36,701 nt of DNA, taken from NCBI GenBank assembly GCA_028289365.1, contig JANQQM010000069.1:1-36701 (forward strand), given 5' to 3'. The DNA comes from Salaquimonas sp. (GTDB lineage: Bacteria > Pseudomonadota > Alphaproteobacteria > Rhizobiales > Rhizobiaceae). The position numbers and the translations under genes were made by a program. The notes beneath the pieces are model-generated. The model made no database searches. It had not been told where the DNA came from and was given only the letters and a program-made list of their open reading frames with translations. Below are positions 26,373 to 34,098 of this stretch, in pieces. Every line of letters starts with the position of its first letter. Positions within the stretch are counted from its first letter, which is position 1.

Positions 26373-27821
26373 TCAAAGACCTTTTATGTTTGAATAAATT
26401 GATCGATATCGCTGCCATTGTTCCTCGAATTTGGCGGTCAATGCGGTTTCCGGATCGATAATGGTATCGGTTGCCGGGGGAACGCAGATATCCTGCCAAT
26501 CACAATTTCGCTCGGCGATCATGCCCAGTCGGGTAGCGCCAAATGCTGCACCGAAATCGCCGTCGGCTGGAATTTTGACCTGCAGACCGAGGACTGTCGC
26601 AATCAGTTCCAGCCAGTAGATCGAGCGGGATCCACCGCCAACAGCAGTGATTGACGTCAACCTGGTTCCGGCAGATTCAAGCGCGGCCAGATTGTCCCGG
26701 AGTGCGAACGTCACACCTTCCAATACGCTTCTTGTCAGGGTGAGGTCGTCGGAATCATGGTCCAAACCGATGAAAGCGCCTCTGATGGCAGCATCGTTAT
26801 GCGGCGTGCGCTCTCCTGAAAGATAAGGCAGGAAAATTACGCCTGATGGGCCTTTGAGGTCTGTTCCAAGACCCGCGGTCAGGTCGGCTGCATCTTTGCC
26901 AACGAGACCGGCATACCAGTTGAGCGCATCCGTTGCGGACAATATCACGCCCATCTGATGCCACATGCCCGGTAATGCGTGACAAAATGTGTGAACAGCG
27001 CTTTCGGGCTTAGGTCGGTAGGCATCGGTCGCGGCAAACAGTACGCCGGATGTCCCAAGTGAAACGAATGCATCCTCGGCGTTCACGGTTCCCATGCCCA
27101 CAGCGGAGGCAGCGTTATCGCCGGCACCGCCGGCAACCACCACGCCATTTCTCATTCCCCAGTCTGAGGCGAGATCATTGCGCAGAATACCGCTTGTGGC
27201 ACTGCCTTCGACAAGCCCCGGCATGAAACTCTCGTCTAGACCACTCGCCGTCAGCAAATCATCAGACCAGCATCTGTTCTCAACATCCAGCCAGCTTGTG
27301 CCAGAAGCATCCGACATCTCGGATACAAATTCGCCGGTCAGCCAAAACCTCAGATAATCCTTGGGCAGTAGAACTTTCGACAGCCTGGCAAAGGCGTCGG
27401 GTTCATTGTCTTTCACCCAGACAATCTTGGGTGCTGTAAATCCGGGAAAAACGATATTGCCGGAAATCTTTCGAAACAAAGGGTTCTCATCAAGTGCCGC
27501 GGCCTCCTGATGGCTCCTTGTATCGTTCCACAACATGCATGGGCGAATTACATCCGCATTTGTGTCGAGCAGTGTGGCGCCGTGCATCTGACCGGAAAGG
27601 CCAATGCCTTTGGTCGCCGATAACTGTTTTGCGTGGCTTTCCTTAAGCGAACCAACCGCCTGTTTTGTCGCTTCGATCCAATCGGCAGGATCCTGCTCGG
27701 ACCAACCGGGGGCAGGGCGGTCCACCGTCAGAGACGCATTTGCGGAGGCGACTATATTCTGATCGTCATCGACAAGTAGTGCTTTAACGCCCGATGTGCC
27801 CAGATCGATGCCAAGATACAT
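26373..27821 (-). CDS. xylB: Xylulokinase
   Basis: FGGY-family sugar kinase that phosphorylates D-xylulose to xylulose 5-phosphate for the pentose phosphate pathway; 482 residues. The N-terminal phosphate loop is [15 protein letters not shown], sugar contacts include [13 protein letters not shown], the catalytic base is D235 in [14 protein letters not shown], and the adenosine motif is [18 protein letters not shown]. It follows xylG after 114 bases that hold a long hairpin, and is followed directly by xylA. Confidence 0.96.
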   Translation of the reverse strand: MYLGIDLGTSGVKALLVDDDQNIVASANASLTVDRPAPGWSEQDPADWIEATKQAVGSLKESHAKQLSATKGIGLSGQMHGATLLDTNADVIRPCMLWNDTRSHQEAAALDENPLFRKISGNIVFPGFTAPKIVWVKDNEPDAFARLSKVLLPKDYLRFWLTGEFVSEMSDASGTSWLDVENRCWSDDLLTASGLDESFMPGLVEGSATSGILRNDLASDWGMRNGVVVAGGAGDNAASAVGMGTVNAEDAFVSLGTSGVLFAATDAYRPKPESAVHTFCHALPGMWHQMGVILSATDALNWYAGLVGKDAADLTAGLGTDLKGPSGVIFLPYLSGERTPHNDAAIRGAFIGLDHDSDDLTLTRSVLEGVTFALRDNLAALESAGTRLTSITAVGGGSRSIYWLELIATVLGLQVKIPADGDFGAAFGATRLGMIAERNCDWQDICVPPATDTIIDPETALTAKFEEQWQRYRSIYSNIKGL

Positions 27822-27875
27822 TACTTACTCTCAATTCTGATGTTCCCGAATGCGGTCAGCTTCCAGTTTTTGCCC

Positions 27876-27908
27876 GAGAAGGTGGGCTGAATATCAGCCT
27901 AGCTTCTC
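27876..27908 (-). repeat. Two-step hairpin between xylG and xylB
   Basis: An outer stem GAGAAG/CTTCTC (27876-27881, 27903-27908) and an inner stem GGCTGA/TCAGCC (27885-27890, 27894-27899) are separated by a symmetric 3x3 internal loop and closed by a three-base loop. No U run follows, so it is more likely an mRNA processing or stability element than a terminator. Confidence 0.5.
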
Positions 27909-27935
27909 TGAATGGCATAGACAAACCAAGTTTGT

Positions 27936-28724
27936 TCAGGCTGCAACTGCGCCCGGTCCCTCGATTGCCCCCGGCGGACATTTCCCGAGGATGATCATGC
28001 CGAGCACTTCATCCTTGGTGACATCTTCCGTTTTGGCGTGACCGACCATCTTGCCGTTCTTCATCACCGCGACCCGATCTGCAAGGTCAAACACATCATG
28101 GATGTCGTGGCTGATCAGGAAGATGCCAATGCCTTCCTTCTTCAATTGCTTGATCAGTTCGCCGACCTGCTCGGTCTCTTGTGGGCCGAGTGCTGCTGTC
28201 GGCTCGTCCATAATCAGGATACGCGCGTTAAAGAGAATTGCCCTGGCAATGGCAACGGATTGGCGTTGCCCGCCGGATAGTGCCTTTACCGGATCCTTGA
28301 AACGCTTGAAGTTTGGGTTCAGGCGGCCCATGACCTTGCGCGCTTCCGCCTCCATCGCAGCATCATCAAGTGTGCCCCAAGGTGTCTGAAGTTCACGGCC
28401 AAGATAAAGATTTGCGGCCGCGTCGACATTGTCTGCTACGGCAAGTGTCTGGTAGATCGTTTCAATCCCATAACGCTTGGCATCGCGCGGATTGTGTATT
28501 TCCACCTTTTCCCCTTCGATGAAAATTTCACCGGAATCTCCCTGGTATGCTCCGGAGAGTATCTTGATCAGCGTGGACTTGCCTGCACCGTTATGCCCCA
28601 GCAGTCCAACGACTTCGCCAGGAAACAGATCCACCGAAGCATGGTCCACTGCCTTGATGCCGCCAAATGCAATTGAAACATCGCGCATTTCAACGAGAGG
28701 CGTGCCTTTGTTTTCTCTAGACAT
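27936..28724 (-). CDS. xylG: Xylose ABC transporter ATP-binding protein (single-domain)
   Basis: Sugar-transport ATPase of 262 residues with one nucleotide-binding domain: Walker [10 protein letters not shown] at 43-51, signature [15 protein letters not shown], Walker [13 protein letters not shown], and switch [11 protein letters not shown]. The Escherichia coli XylG is a tandem protein of about 510 residues, so this one must work as a homodimer, a form found in many alphaproteobacterial sugar importers. It starts 12 bases after xylH. Its assignment to xylose comes from the operon, not from the protein itself. Confidence 0.92.
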   Translation of the reverse strand: MSRENKGTPLVEMRDVSIAFGGIKAVDHASVDLFPGEVVGLLGHNGAGKSTLIKILSGAYQGDSGEIFIEGEKVEIHNPRDAKRYGIETIYQTLAVADNVDAAANLYLGRELQTPWGTLDDAAMEAEARKVMGRLNPNFKRFKDPVKALSGGQRQSVAIARAILFNARILIMDEPTAALGPQETEQVGELIKQLKKEGIGIFLISHDIHDVFDLADRVAVMKNGKMVGHAKTEDVTKDEVLGMIILGKCPPGAIEGPGAVAA

Positions 28725-28736
28725 GATGGCTACCCT

Positions 28737-30059
28737 TTAGTTTGAGCGACGGCGATAAATTGTGTCCAGCCAGACAGCAATTACCAGGACACATCCAACA
28801 ACCATTTGCTGGACGGCGGAATCGAAACCAACCAGGACCATGCCTGATTGCAATGACTGCATGACCAATGCACCCAGCATGGCGCCGTAAATCGTGCCGA
28901 TACCACCAGCAAACGACGTTCCACCGATCACTGCAGCGGCGATGACGTAGAGTTCGTCAAGCTGGCCGAGAGCATTGGTCGCCGAGTTGAGGCGCGCGCT
29001 GGCAATAATGGCGGATATGCCGACCAGGGCACCCATCAACGCGAAAATTTTCACCGTCATGAGGCGGGTATTGATACCGGCAAGCTCTGCTGCTTCCGGG
29101 TTGCCGCCCATGGCAAAGACGTAACGGCCAAATTTGGTTCGTGTCGCTATGAAGGTCATGGTGATCCCGACTGCGATCGCAATCAGCACCGGAATGGCGA
29201 ACCCATGGGATATGAACAATCCACCTTCGGGAATTTCAATATTGTTTGCTTCGGCGTACCGACGGACAATTCCAGCAGGCCATGGATAGGCATTCATCAC
29301 CATGACGGTGCCGATGACGGCTGCCGATCCGACTGCTCCGATCAGCCATTCGGCCCACATGGGCCGCAGCGGAAATCCGAAGCGTTTTCTTTGGGCGCGG
29401 CCGGAAACAATCATCCAGACTATTCCCAGACAGGCGGCGGCGCCAACAATCCAGCTGCCGGTTGCTCCAATCGTGCCGTAGGGTCCTCCGCCGATTAGCG
29501 CGAACGTGCTATCGACAGGTGAAATGGTTTCGCCGCGTGCAACCCACCAGGCTGCTCCCCGCCAAACCAGCAGGCCGCCCAGGGTCACGATGAATGCGGG
29601 AATGGTCAAATATGCGATAAGAAAGCCCTGAAATGCACCGATGATGGCACCAAAAAGAATGCCGACTACCACGGTGATAATCCAGATTGCCGGGTTTCCA
29701 AGGCCCAGATAGTCAGGCAGAACCCAGACCTGGGTGACCCCCATTATCATTGCGGTCAGGCCCAGCATGGAGCCGACGGACAGATCGATATTTCGGGTGA
29801 CGATTACCAGCACCATGCCTGTCGCCATGACAGCGATGGATGATGTCTGAACCGACAGGTTCCACAGATTTCGGGGTGTCAGGAATGCCCCATATCCGTT
29901 GACGAAGTGCCCATAAAAATGAAATCCGAACCAGATCAGCAACAATGCGCCGATCATGCCCAACATGCGGGTATCCACTTCCGTGGCACGGAGAAAGCGG
30001 ACCAGTGCACTTTCCTTGTGCTCTGTACTAGTGGTGTTTTCCAACGCGCTTTCTGACAT
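28737..30059 (-). CDS. xylH: Xylose ABC transporter permease
   Basis: RbsC/XylH-type inner-membrane permease of 440 residues from ATG 30059 (GGAGGA 5 bases upstream; the reading from 30089 has no ribosome site). A hydrophilic N-terminal tail of about 28 residues precedes the first membrane segment. VTRNIDLSVGSMLGLTAMIMG is the characteristic loop, and GGNPEAAELAGINT and VIGGTSFAGGIGTIYGAMLGAL are typical of the family. A charged insert of about 60 residues (SGRAQRKRFGFPLRP to NNIEIPEGG) is as expected for the XylH group. Confidence 0.93.
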   Translation of the reverse strand: MSESALENTTSTEHKESALVRFLRATEVDTRMLGMIGALLLIWFGFHFYGHFVNGYGAFLTPRNLWNLSVQTSSIAVMATGMVLVIVTRNIDLSVGSMLGLTAMIMGVTQVWVLPDYLGLGNPAIWIITVVVGILFGAIIGAFQGFLIAYLTIPAFIVTLGGLLVWRGAAWWVARGETISPVDSTFALIGGGPYGTIGATGSWIVGAAACLGIVWMIVSGRAQRKRFGFPLRPMWAEWLIGAVGSAAVIGTVMVMNAYPWPAGIVRRYAEANNIEIPEGGLFISHGFAIPVLIAIAVGITMTFIATRTKFGRYVFAMGGNPEAAELAGINTRLMTVKIFALMGALVGISAIIASARLNSATNALGQLDELYVIAAAVIGGTSFAGGIGTIYGAMLGALVMQSLQSGMVLVGFDSAVQQMVVGCVLVIAVWLDTIYRRRSN

Positions 30060-30103
30060 GAAAATCCTCCCCAGCAATATCGCCGACATTATGCAGGTGG
30101 AAA

Positions 30104-30126
30104 CCGCGCCCAGGATAAGGGCGCGG
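30104..30126 (-). terminator. Intercistronic GC-rich hairpin between xylF and xylH
   Basis: On the minus strand CCGCGCCC and GGGCGCGG pair perfectly around TTATCCT and are followed by TTTCC. It lies 39 bases after the xylF stop. As with urtA-urtB, it probably protects or partly terminates the message so that more binding protein than permease is made. Confidence 0.65.
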
Positions 30127-30165
30127 AATCTGATTTATGAGTGTAAGTCGAATTGCCAGGAGAGA

Positions 30166-31212
30166 CTAGTTACAAGCTGGCACTGTACCTGCTGCGACAC
30201 CAGCGCAGGCAGTTGCTTTGTCGATCCAGCCTGCATCGATAACCACGTTGAGGTTATCTTTGGTAATCGGCGTCGGCTCGAGCAGGATCGCGTTGACTTC
30301 AACGCCGCGCTTTCCGCCATCGAATTTGCCGACATCGGGCACATCCGTCATGGACTTGCCATCTGCCAGCATCAGTGCCGCTTCAGCAGCCACTTTGCCA
30401 AGTGCGCGGGAGTCTTTCCAGACGCTAACCAGCTGGGTACCAAGCGCAACGCGATTCAGCGCTGCAAGGTCGCCGTCCTGTCCGGTAACCGGAACCTGTC
30501 CGGCCATGCCCTGGGCTGCAAGTGCGGCAACAACGCCACCGGCCATGCCGTCGTTTTCCGAGACCACGGCATCAATGTTGTTGTTGTTGGCAGTCAACAT
30601 CTGTTCCATGTTGCGCTGTGCATTCTCAGGCTTCCAGCCATCGGTAAACGCTTCACCAACATTCTTGATCTTGCCGGCATCAATATTGGGCTTGAGTACT
30701 TCCATGATGCCCTGGAACAGGAAGGTGGCGTTCGGGTCGCCCTGGTCGCCCTTGATGAATGCAAAGTTACCTTCGCTTTTACCCTTTTCGAGCATGACCT
30801 TTGCCATCAGGCGGCCAACGCCGACATTGTCAAAGGTGATGTAAAGCGAATCCGGATGCTCGATCTGAACATCGTAGGCAATCATCGGGATGCCTTCTGC
30901 AGCTGCCTTGTCGACCGCCGGCAGAATTGCCTCTGAGTCAAATGGAACGATCATCAGGACATCAGCGCCCTGGGAGATCAATGATTCCACATCGGTCAAC
31001 TGTTTTGCAGCAGATCCCTGTGCGTCGGCTGAGATGTAACGGTCGCCATTGGCTTCGACAATTTCCTTGATAACCGCTTCATCGCGCTTCCAACGTTCTT
31101 CCTGGAAAATCTTCCAGGAGACAGCAATTGTCTTACCTTCGGCTAGAGCTACGCTGCTCATTACCGCAAACGCAGTCGCGCCGGCGAGCAGCACGCCAAA
31201 TAACTTCTTCAT
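30166..31212 (-). CDS. xylF: D-xylose ABC transporter substrate-binding protein
   Basis: Periplasmic sugar-binding protein of the type I (RbsB/XylF) fold, 348 residues from ATG 31212. The signal peptide is MKKLFGVLLAGATAFAV and on to SVALA/EGK. Family segments include SWKIFQEERWKRDEAV, SQGADVLMIVPFD, VSENDGMAGGVVAALAAQG and PVTGQDGDLAALNRVALG, all close to XylF. GGAGGA lies 8 bases before the ATG; the extension to 31263 is not supported. First gene of xylFHGBA, divergent from xylR. Confidence 0.95.
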   Translation of the reverse strand: MKKLFGVLLAGATAFAVMSSVALAEGKTIAVSWKIFQEERWKRDEAVIKEIVEANGDRYISADAQGSAAKQLTDVESLISQGADVLMIVPFDSEAILPAVDKAAAEGIPMIAYDVQIEHPDSLYITFDNVGVGRLMAKVMLEKGKSEGNFAFIKGDQGDPNATFLFQGIMEVLKPNIDAGKIKNVGEAFTDGWKPENAQRNMEQMLTANNNNIDAVVSENDGMAGGVVAALAAQGMAGQVPVTGQDGDLAALNRVALGTQLVSVWKDSRALGKVAAEAALMLADGKSMTDVPDVGKFDGGKRGVEVNAILLEPTPITKDNLNVVIDAGWIDKATACAGVAAGTVPACN

Positions 31213-31305
31213 AGATGGTATCCTCCCAATCAAATGTACCGAAACGAAGGCATCCGCTGCCATTGGGGCATGGTGCGTTCGACCGAAGCTGTCGTGAGCA
31301 AGTTA

Positions 31306-31328
31306 TTTTTCTCGACAGTCGAGAAAAA
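31306..31328. promoter_or_regulatory. Probable XylR operator between xylF and xylR
   Basis: TTTTTCTCGAC (31306-31316), a central A, then GTCGAGAAAAA (31318-31328): a perfect 11+1+11 palindrome 94 bases before the xylF start and 113 bases before the xylR ATG. An odd-centred palindrome with A/T-rich outer ends is what ROK repressors of sugar operons bind, so it likely controls both divergent transcripts. Confidence 0.8.
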
Positions 31329-31373
31329 AAATTGCAGAATTTGAAACGGGAGTCAATGGGCAGGAGGTTTCAC

Positions 31374-31427
31374 TTGGATTACGAGGCAGTTTCTGTGCCC
31401 ATTTTGGCAGGCCAAACAGTAGTTTAG
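31374..31427 (+). CDS. Possible leader peptide upstream of xylR
   Basis: A TTG at 31374 lies 6 bases after AGGAGG (31362-31367), the strongest ribosome site in this leader. It opens a 17-codon frame (MDYEAVSVPILAGQTVV) that stops 14 bases before the xylR ATG. The xylR start itself has only a weak CGGA. The small frame may therefore load ribosomes for xylR by coupling. No homologue is known to me; it could be accidental. Confidence 0.3.
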   Translation: MDYEAVSVPILAGQTVV

Positions 31428-31441
31428 CGGACCGGTTGCGG

Positions 31442-32674
31442 ATGTTAATGAAAGCCAGTTCTGAAAGTTTGCGCAGGCAAAACCGGGCTTTGGTGCTCTC
31501 GACACTAAGGCGACTCGGCAGGGCTTCGCATACGGAAATTGCAGATTGGTCCGGCCTTAGCTCGTCGACGGTGTCCGCGATCACGACGGAGCTTGAAGCC
31601 GAAAACATATTGAAAAAACGCGAACAGCAACAGGTTGGCGGGCGCGGGCGCCCACGAATCCTATTCGGTCAAAATCCGGACTGTGCGTTCATTGCGGCAA
31701 TTCGCATCTATGCTGAAAATCTGGAATTCTCGCTATGTGATTATTCAGGTACGCTCAAGGACCGATTCACGATCAAGCGGGAATCCATTAGCCAGGAACC
31801 CGATTTTTTTATCGAGAATGTGAAAACCGGACTGGAACGTCTGGTCGAACGGGCCGCAATTTCCAGAAATGAAATTCGGACGATTTCCATCACCAGCAAG
31901 GGACTGGTCGCACGCGGTCAGCCGATATTGCTCTGGTCACCGATTCTGGATGACAGCAAGATCGATTTCGCGCAGATGCTCAAACCCGAATGGAATGCGC
32001 ATGTGACGCTTACCAACGAGACTCGGTATGCCGCGCAGGCTTTGGCGTCAAGACATCGGGCAAGCGAAGTTCAGTTGGAAACCAGAAGATTTGCGTGTCT
32101 GTCGCTGGATCACGCAATTGGATTGGGCGTTGCCACGCTCGACCTGGCCGGTGAAATAACATCATTTGCGCCGCCCTTTGGCCATATGGTTCATAACCCG
32201 GATGGGCCACTTTGCAGATGTGGATTACGTGGATGTATAGAAGCCTATACTGGATTTTACGGGATATTGCGCACTGCCTTCGAAGCGCCGCCCGACGTAA
32301 TACCGGCCAAATTCATCCCTTTAAAGGAAATGGAAAAGATTGCAGACAATGCACGAAATGGAGATCGAATGGCCCAATACGCTTTCCGGCTGGCGGGAGA
32401 TGCGGTCGGCATGGGAATTTCCCGATTGCACAGTTTTCTTGGTTTGATGCCAGTCACGATTACCGGGCCTGGCGTGCGCTTCTTCGACCTGATGCAGAGC
32501 GGGTTTGAAAAACATGTCAGTACCAATCTTCAAGTACGGTTTGAATCGGTGCCGGAAATCTCTCTTGAGATGGATGAGCCCAATCTGATTTATGAAGGCA
32601 ATGTCGAAGCGTCACTGGTGGATCTGGATATGAATGTCATCGCTGAACGTCGTGCGGAAGGGCTTGGGCAATGA
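31442..32674 (+). CDS. xylR: ROK-family transcriptional repressor, probable xylose regulator
   Basis: Protein of 410 residues from ATG 31442 (ATG 31448 is equally possible). The N-terminal winged HTH (VLSTLRRLGRASHTEIADWS, GLSSSTVSAITTELE, then GGRGRPRI) is followed by a ROK sugar-kinase-like domain with FGHMVHNPDGPLCRCGLRGC, which holds the zinc cysteines and the sugar-contacting histidine/glutamate. It most likely represses xylFHGBA, releasing DNA when xylose binds; this rests on gene position and the intervening palindrome. Its last four bases, ATGA, form the start of the di-heme cytochrome gene. Confidence 0.9.
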   Translation: MLMKASSESLRRQNRALVLSTLRRLGRASHTEIADWSGLSSSTVSAITTELEAENILKKREQQQVGGRGRPRILFGQNPDCAFIAAIRIYAENLEFSLCDYSGTLKDRFTIKRESISQEPDFFIENVKTGLERLVERAAISRNEIRTISITSKGLVARGQPILLWSPILDDSKIDFAQMLKPEWNAHVTLTNETRYAAQALASRHRASEVQLETRRFACLSLDHAIGLGVATLDLAGEITSFAPPFGHMVHNPDGPLCRCGLRGCIEAYTGFYGILRTAFEAPPDVIPAKFIPLKEMEKIADNARNGDRMAQYAFRLAGDAVGMGISRLHSFLGLMPVTITGPGVRFFDLMQSGFEKHVSTNLQVRFESVPEISLEMDEPNLIYEGNVEASLVDLDMNVIAERRAEGLGQ

Positions 32675-34098
32675 CATCGTGCCGGCTAATTGCATCTATC
32701 CTTCTTGTTACCTGCGCCGGATTTTTTGGCGCGGCAGCAAATTCGCAGACCGTGCCCTGGGCAGAAGTCACACCGGCTGTCGGCAAGATTGACAAACTGC
32801 CATCGGGTGTTTTGACAAAGGAAGAATTGGAGCAGCTTACCGATATCGGGGAAGAACTGTTCATTGCCAAGTTCACGGCGGTAGAAGGAGCAGGTCGACC
32901 CAAATCAACACAGGCGATTATCCCAACCAAGCCGAGGAAGGGGACGGAGATCGCCTTTTCGCGAACGGCCGGTCCTGACGCCAACGCCTGTTCTTCCTGT
33001 CATAATGATCCTGCGGTGGGTGGTGCCGGCGACTTTGTTACGAATGTCTTTGTGTCCGAAGGCTTCACCAATGCCGATTTCGATACGACCGATCCGCAAT
33101 TTTCCAATGAACGTGGCACCAATCACCTTTTTGGTGCCGGTCTGGTGGAATTGCTCGCGCGGGAAATGACAGATGACCTGCACAGCATTCGGCAGGCGGC
33201 ACTGGCACAAGCGGCATCATCCGGCGAACCGGTCACGATTGACCTGGAAACAAAGGGCGTACTTTTTGGAAGTTTGACGGCAATGCCGGACGGCATTGTC
33301 GATCTGAGCAGAATAGACGGTATCGATGCCGATCTAGTCGTCAGACCGTTCAGCCAGAAAGGGGTAATGGCCTCTCTCAGGCAATTCACCGTCAATGCGA
33401 TGAACCATCACCACGGTATGCAAGCAGTCGAGCGTTTCGGGCCACGCTGGACCGGTAGTGATGATTTTGACGAAGACGGAAGATCAGCAGAATTGGCTGC
33501 GGCCGACATTTCTGCTCTGGTAGCCTGGCAGGCTACGCTGCCAAATCCGGTCAGGATGGAGCCAGAGCAGGCGGCTTGGATAGATGTGGCTGCACGTGGC
33601 GAGAGACTGTTTTCAGACTTTGGCTGTGCCGCCTGCCATATACCGGCATTGCCGTTGAAGTCGTTGAAGTTCAGTGACCCCGGGCCGATGGATGTTTCGG
33701 GAACGTTGAATGACTCGCAGGTGGCGGCACCGGCCGTCTACGACCTGCAATTGCTCGAATGGACAAAACAGCTGGAGCGCAATGAGGACGGCGAGATCCT
33801 CGTGCCTCTGTTTGGCGATCTGAAACGCCATGCCATGACAGATGTCAGGAACGAACAGCTGGGCAATGAACTGCTCTCACAACGCTTTGTCGATCGAAAT
33901 ATCTTCATGACGGCAGAGTTGTGGGGCGTGGGGTCCACCGCGCCCTATGGTCATCGCAATGATTTTTCGACACTGGACGAAATCATTCTGGCGCATGGCG
34001 GTGAAGCTCGCGATGCGCAATTGAAATATCGAGACGCGGGCGAGAACGACAGATCGGCAATAATCGCATTCCTTCGGACTTTGGTGATCCAGCCATGA
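32671..34098 (+). CDS. Secreted di-heme cytochrome, di-heme oxidoreductase/putative peroxidase (DHOR) type
   Basis: Periplasmic c-type cytochrome of 475 residues. A signal peptide (SILLVTCAGFFGAAANS/QT) ends near residue 25. Two heme sites are seen: CSSCH (C107, C110, H111) and CAACH (C319, C322, H323). The C-terminal ELWGVGSTAPYGHRNDF and TLDEIILAHGGEA match the LWG...H.G..T..EAI..HGGEA end of di-heme oxidoreductases related to cytochrome c peroxidase and MauG. NAMNHHHGMQAVERFG lies between the hemes and may hold axial ligands. It overlaps xylR and the next gene by ATGA at both ends, so all three are translationally coupled. Substrate and electron partner are unknown. Confidence 0.88.
   Translation: MTSCRLIASILLVTCAGFFGAAANSQTVPWAEVTPAVGKIDKLPSGVLTKEELEQLTDIGEELFIAKFTAVEGAGRPKSTQAIIPTKPRKGTEIAFSRTAGPDANACSSCHNDPAVGGAGDFVTNVFVSEGFTNADFDTTDPQFSNERGTNHLFGAGLVELLAREMTDDLHSIRQAALAQAASSGEPVTIDLETKGVLFGSLTAMPDGIVDLSRIDGIDADLVVRPFSQKGVMASLRQFTVNAMNHHHGMQAVERFGPRWTGSDDFDEDGRSAELAAADISALVAWQATLPNPVRMEPEQAAWIDVAARGERLFSDFGCAACHIPALPLKSLKFSDPGPMDVSGTLNDSQVAAPAVYDLQLLEWTKQLERNEDGEILVPLFGDLKRHAMTDVRNEQLGNELLSQRFVDRNIFMTAELWGVGSTAPYGHRNDFSTLDEIILAHGGEARDAQLKYRDAGENDRSAIIAFLRTLVIQP

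Noticed and set aside
30166-32674. Ribose or fructose rather than xylose specificity for this transporter
   Set aside because: The binding protein and permease resemble XylF and XylH, and xylA and xylB are in the same unit.
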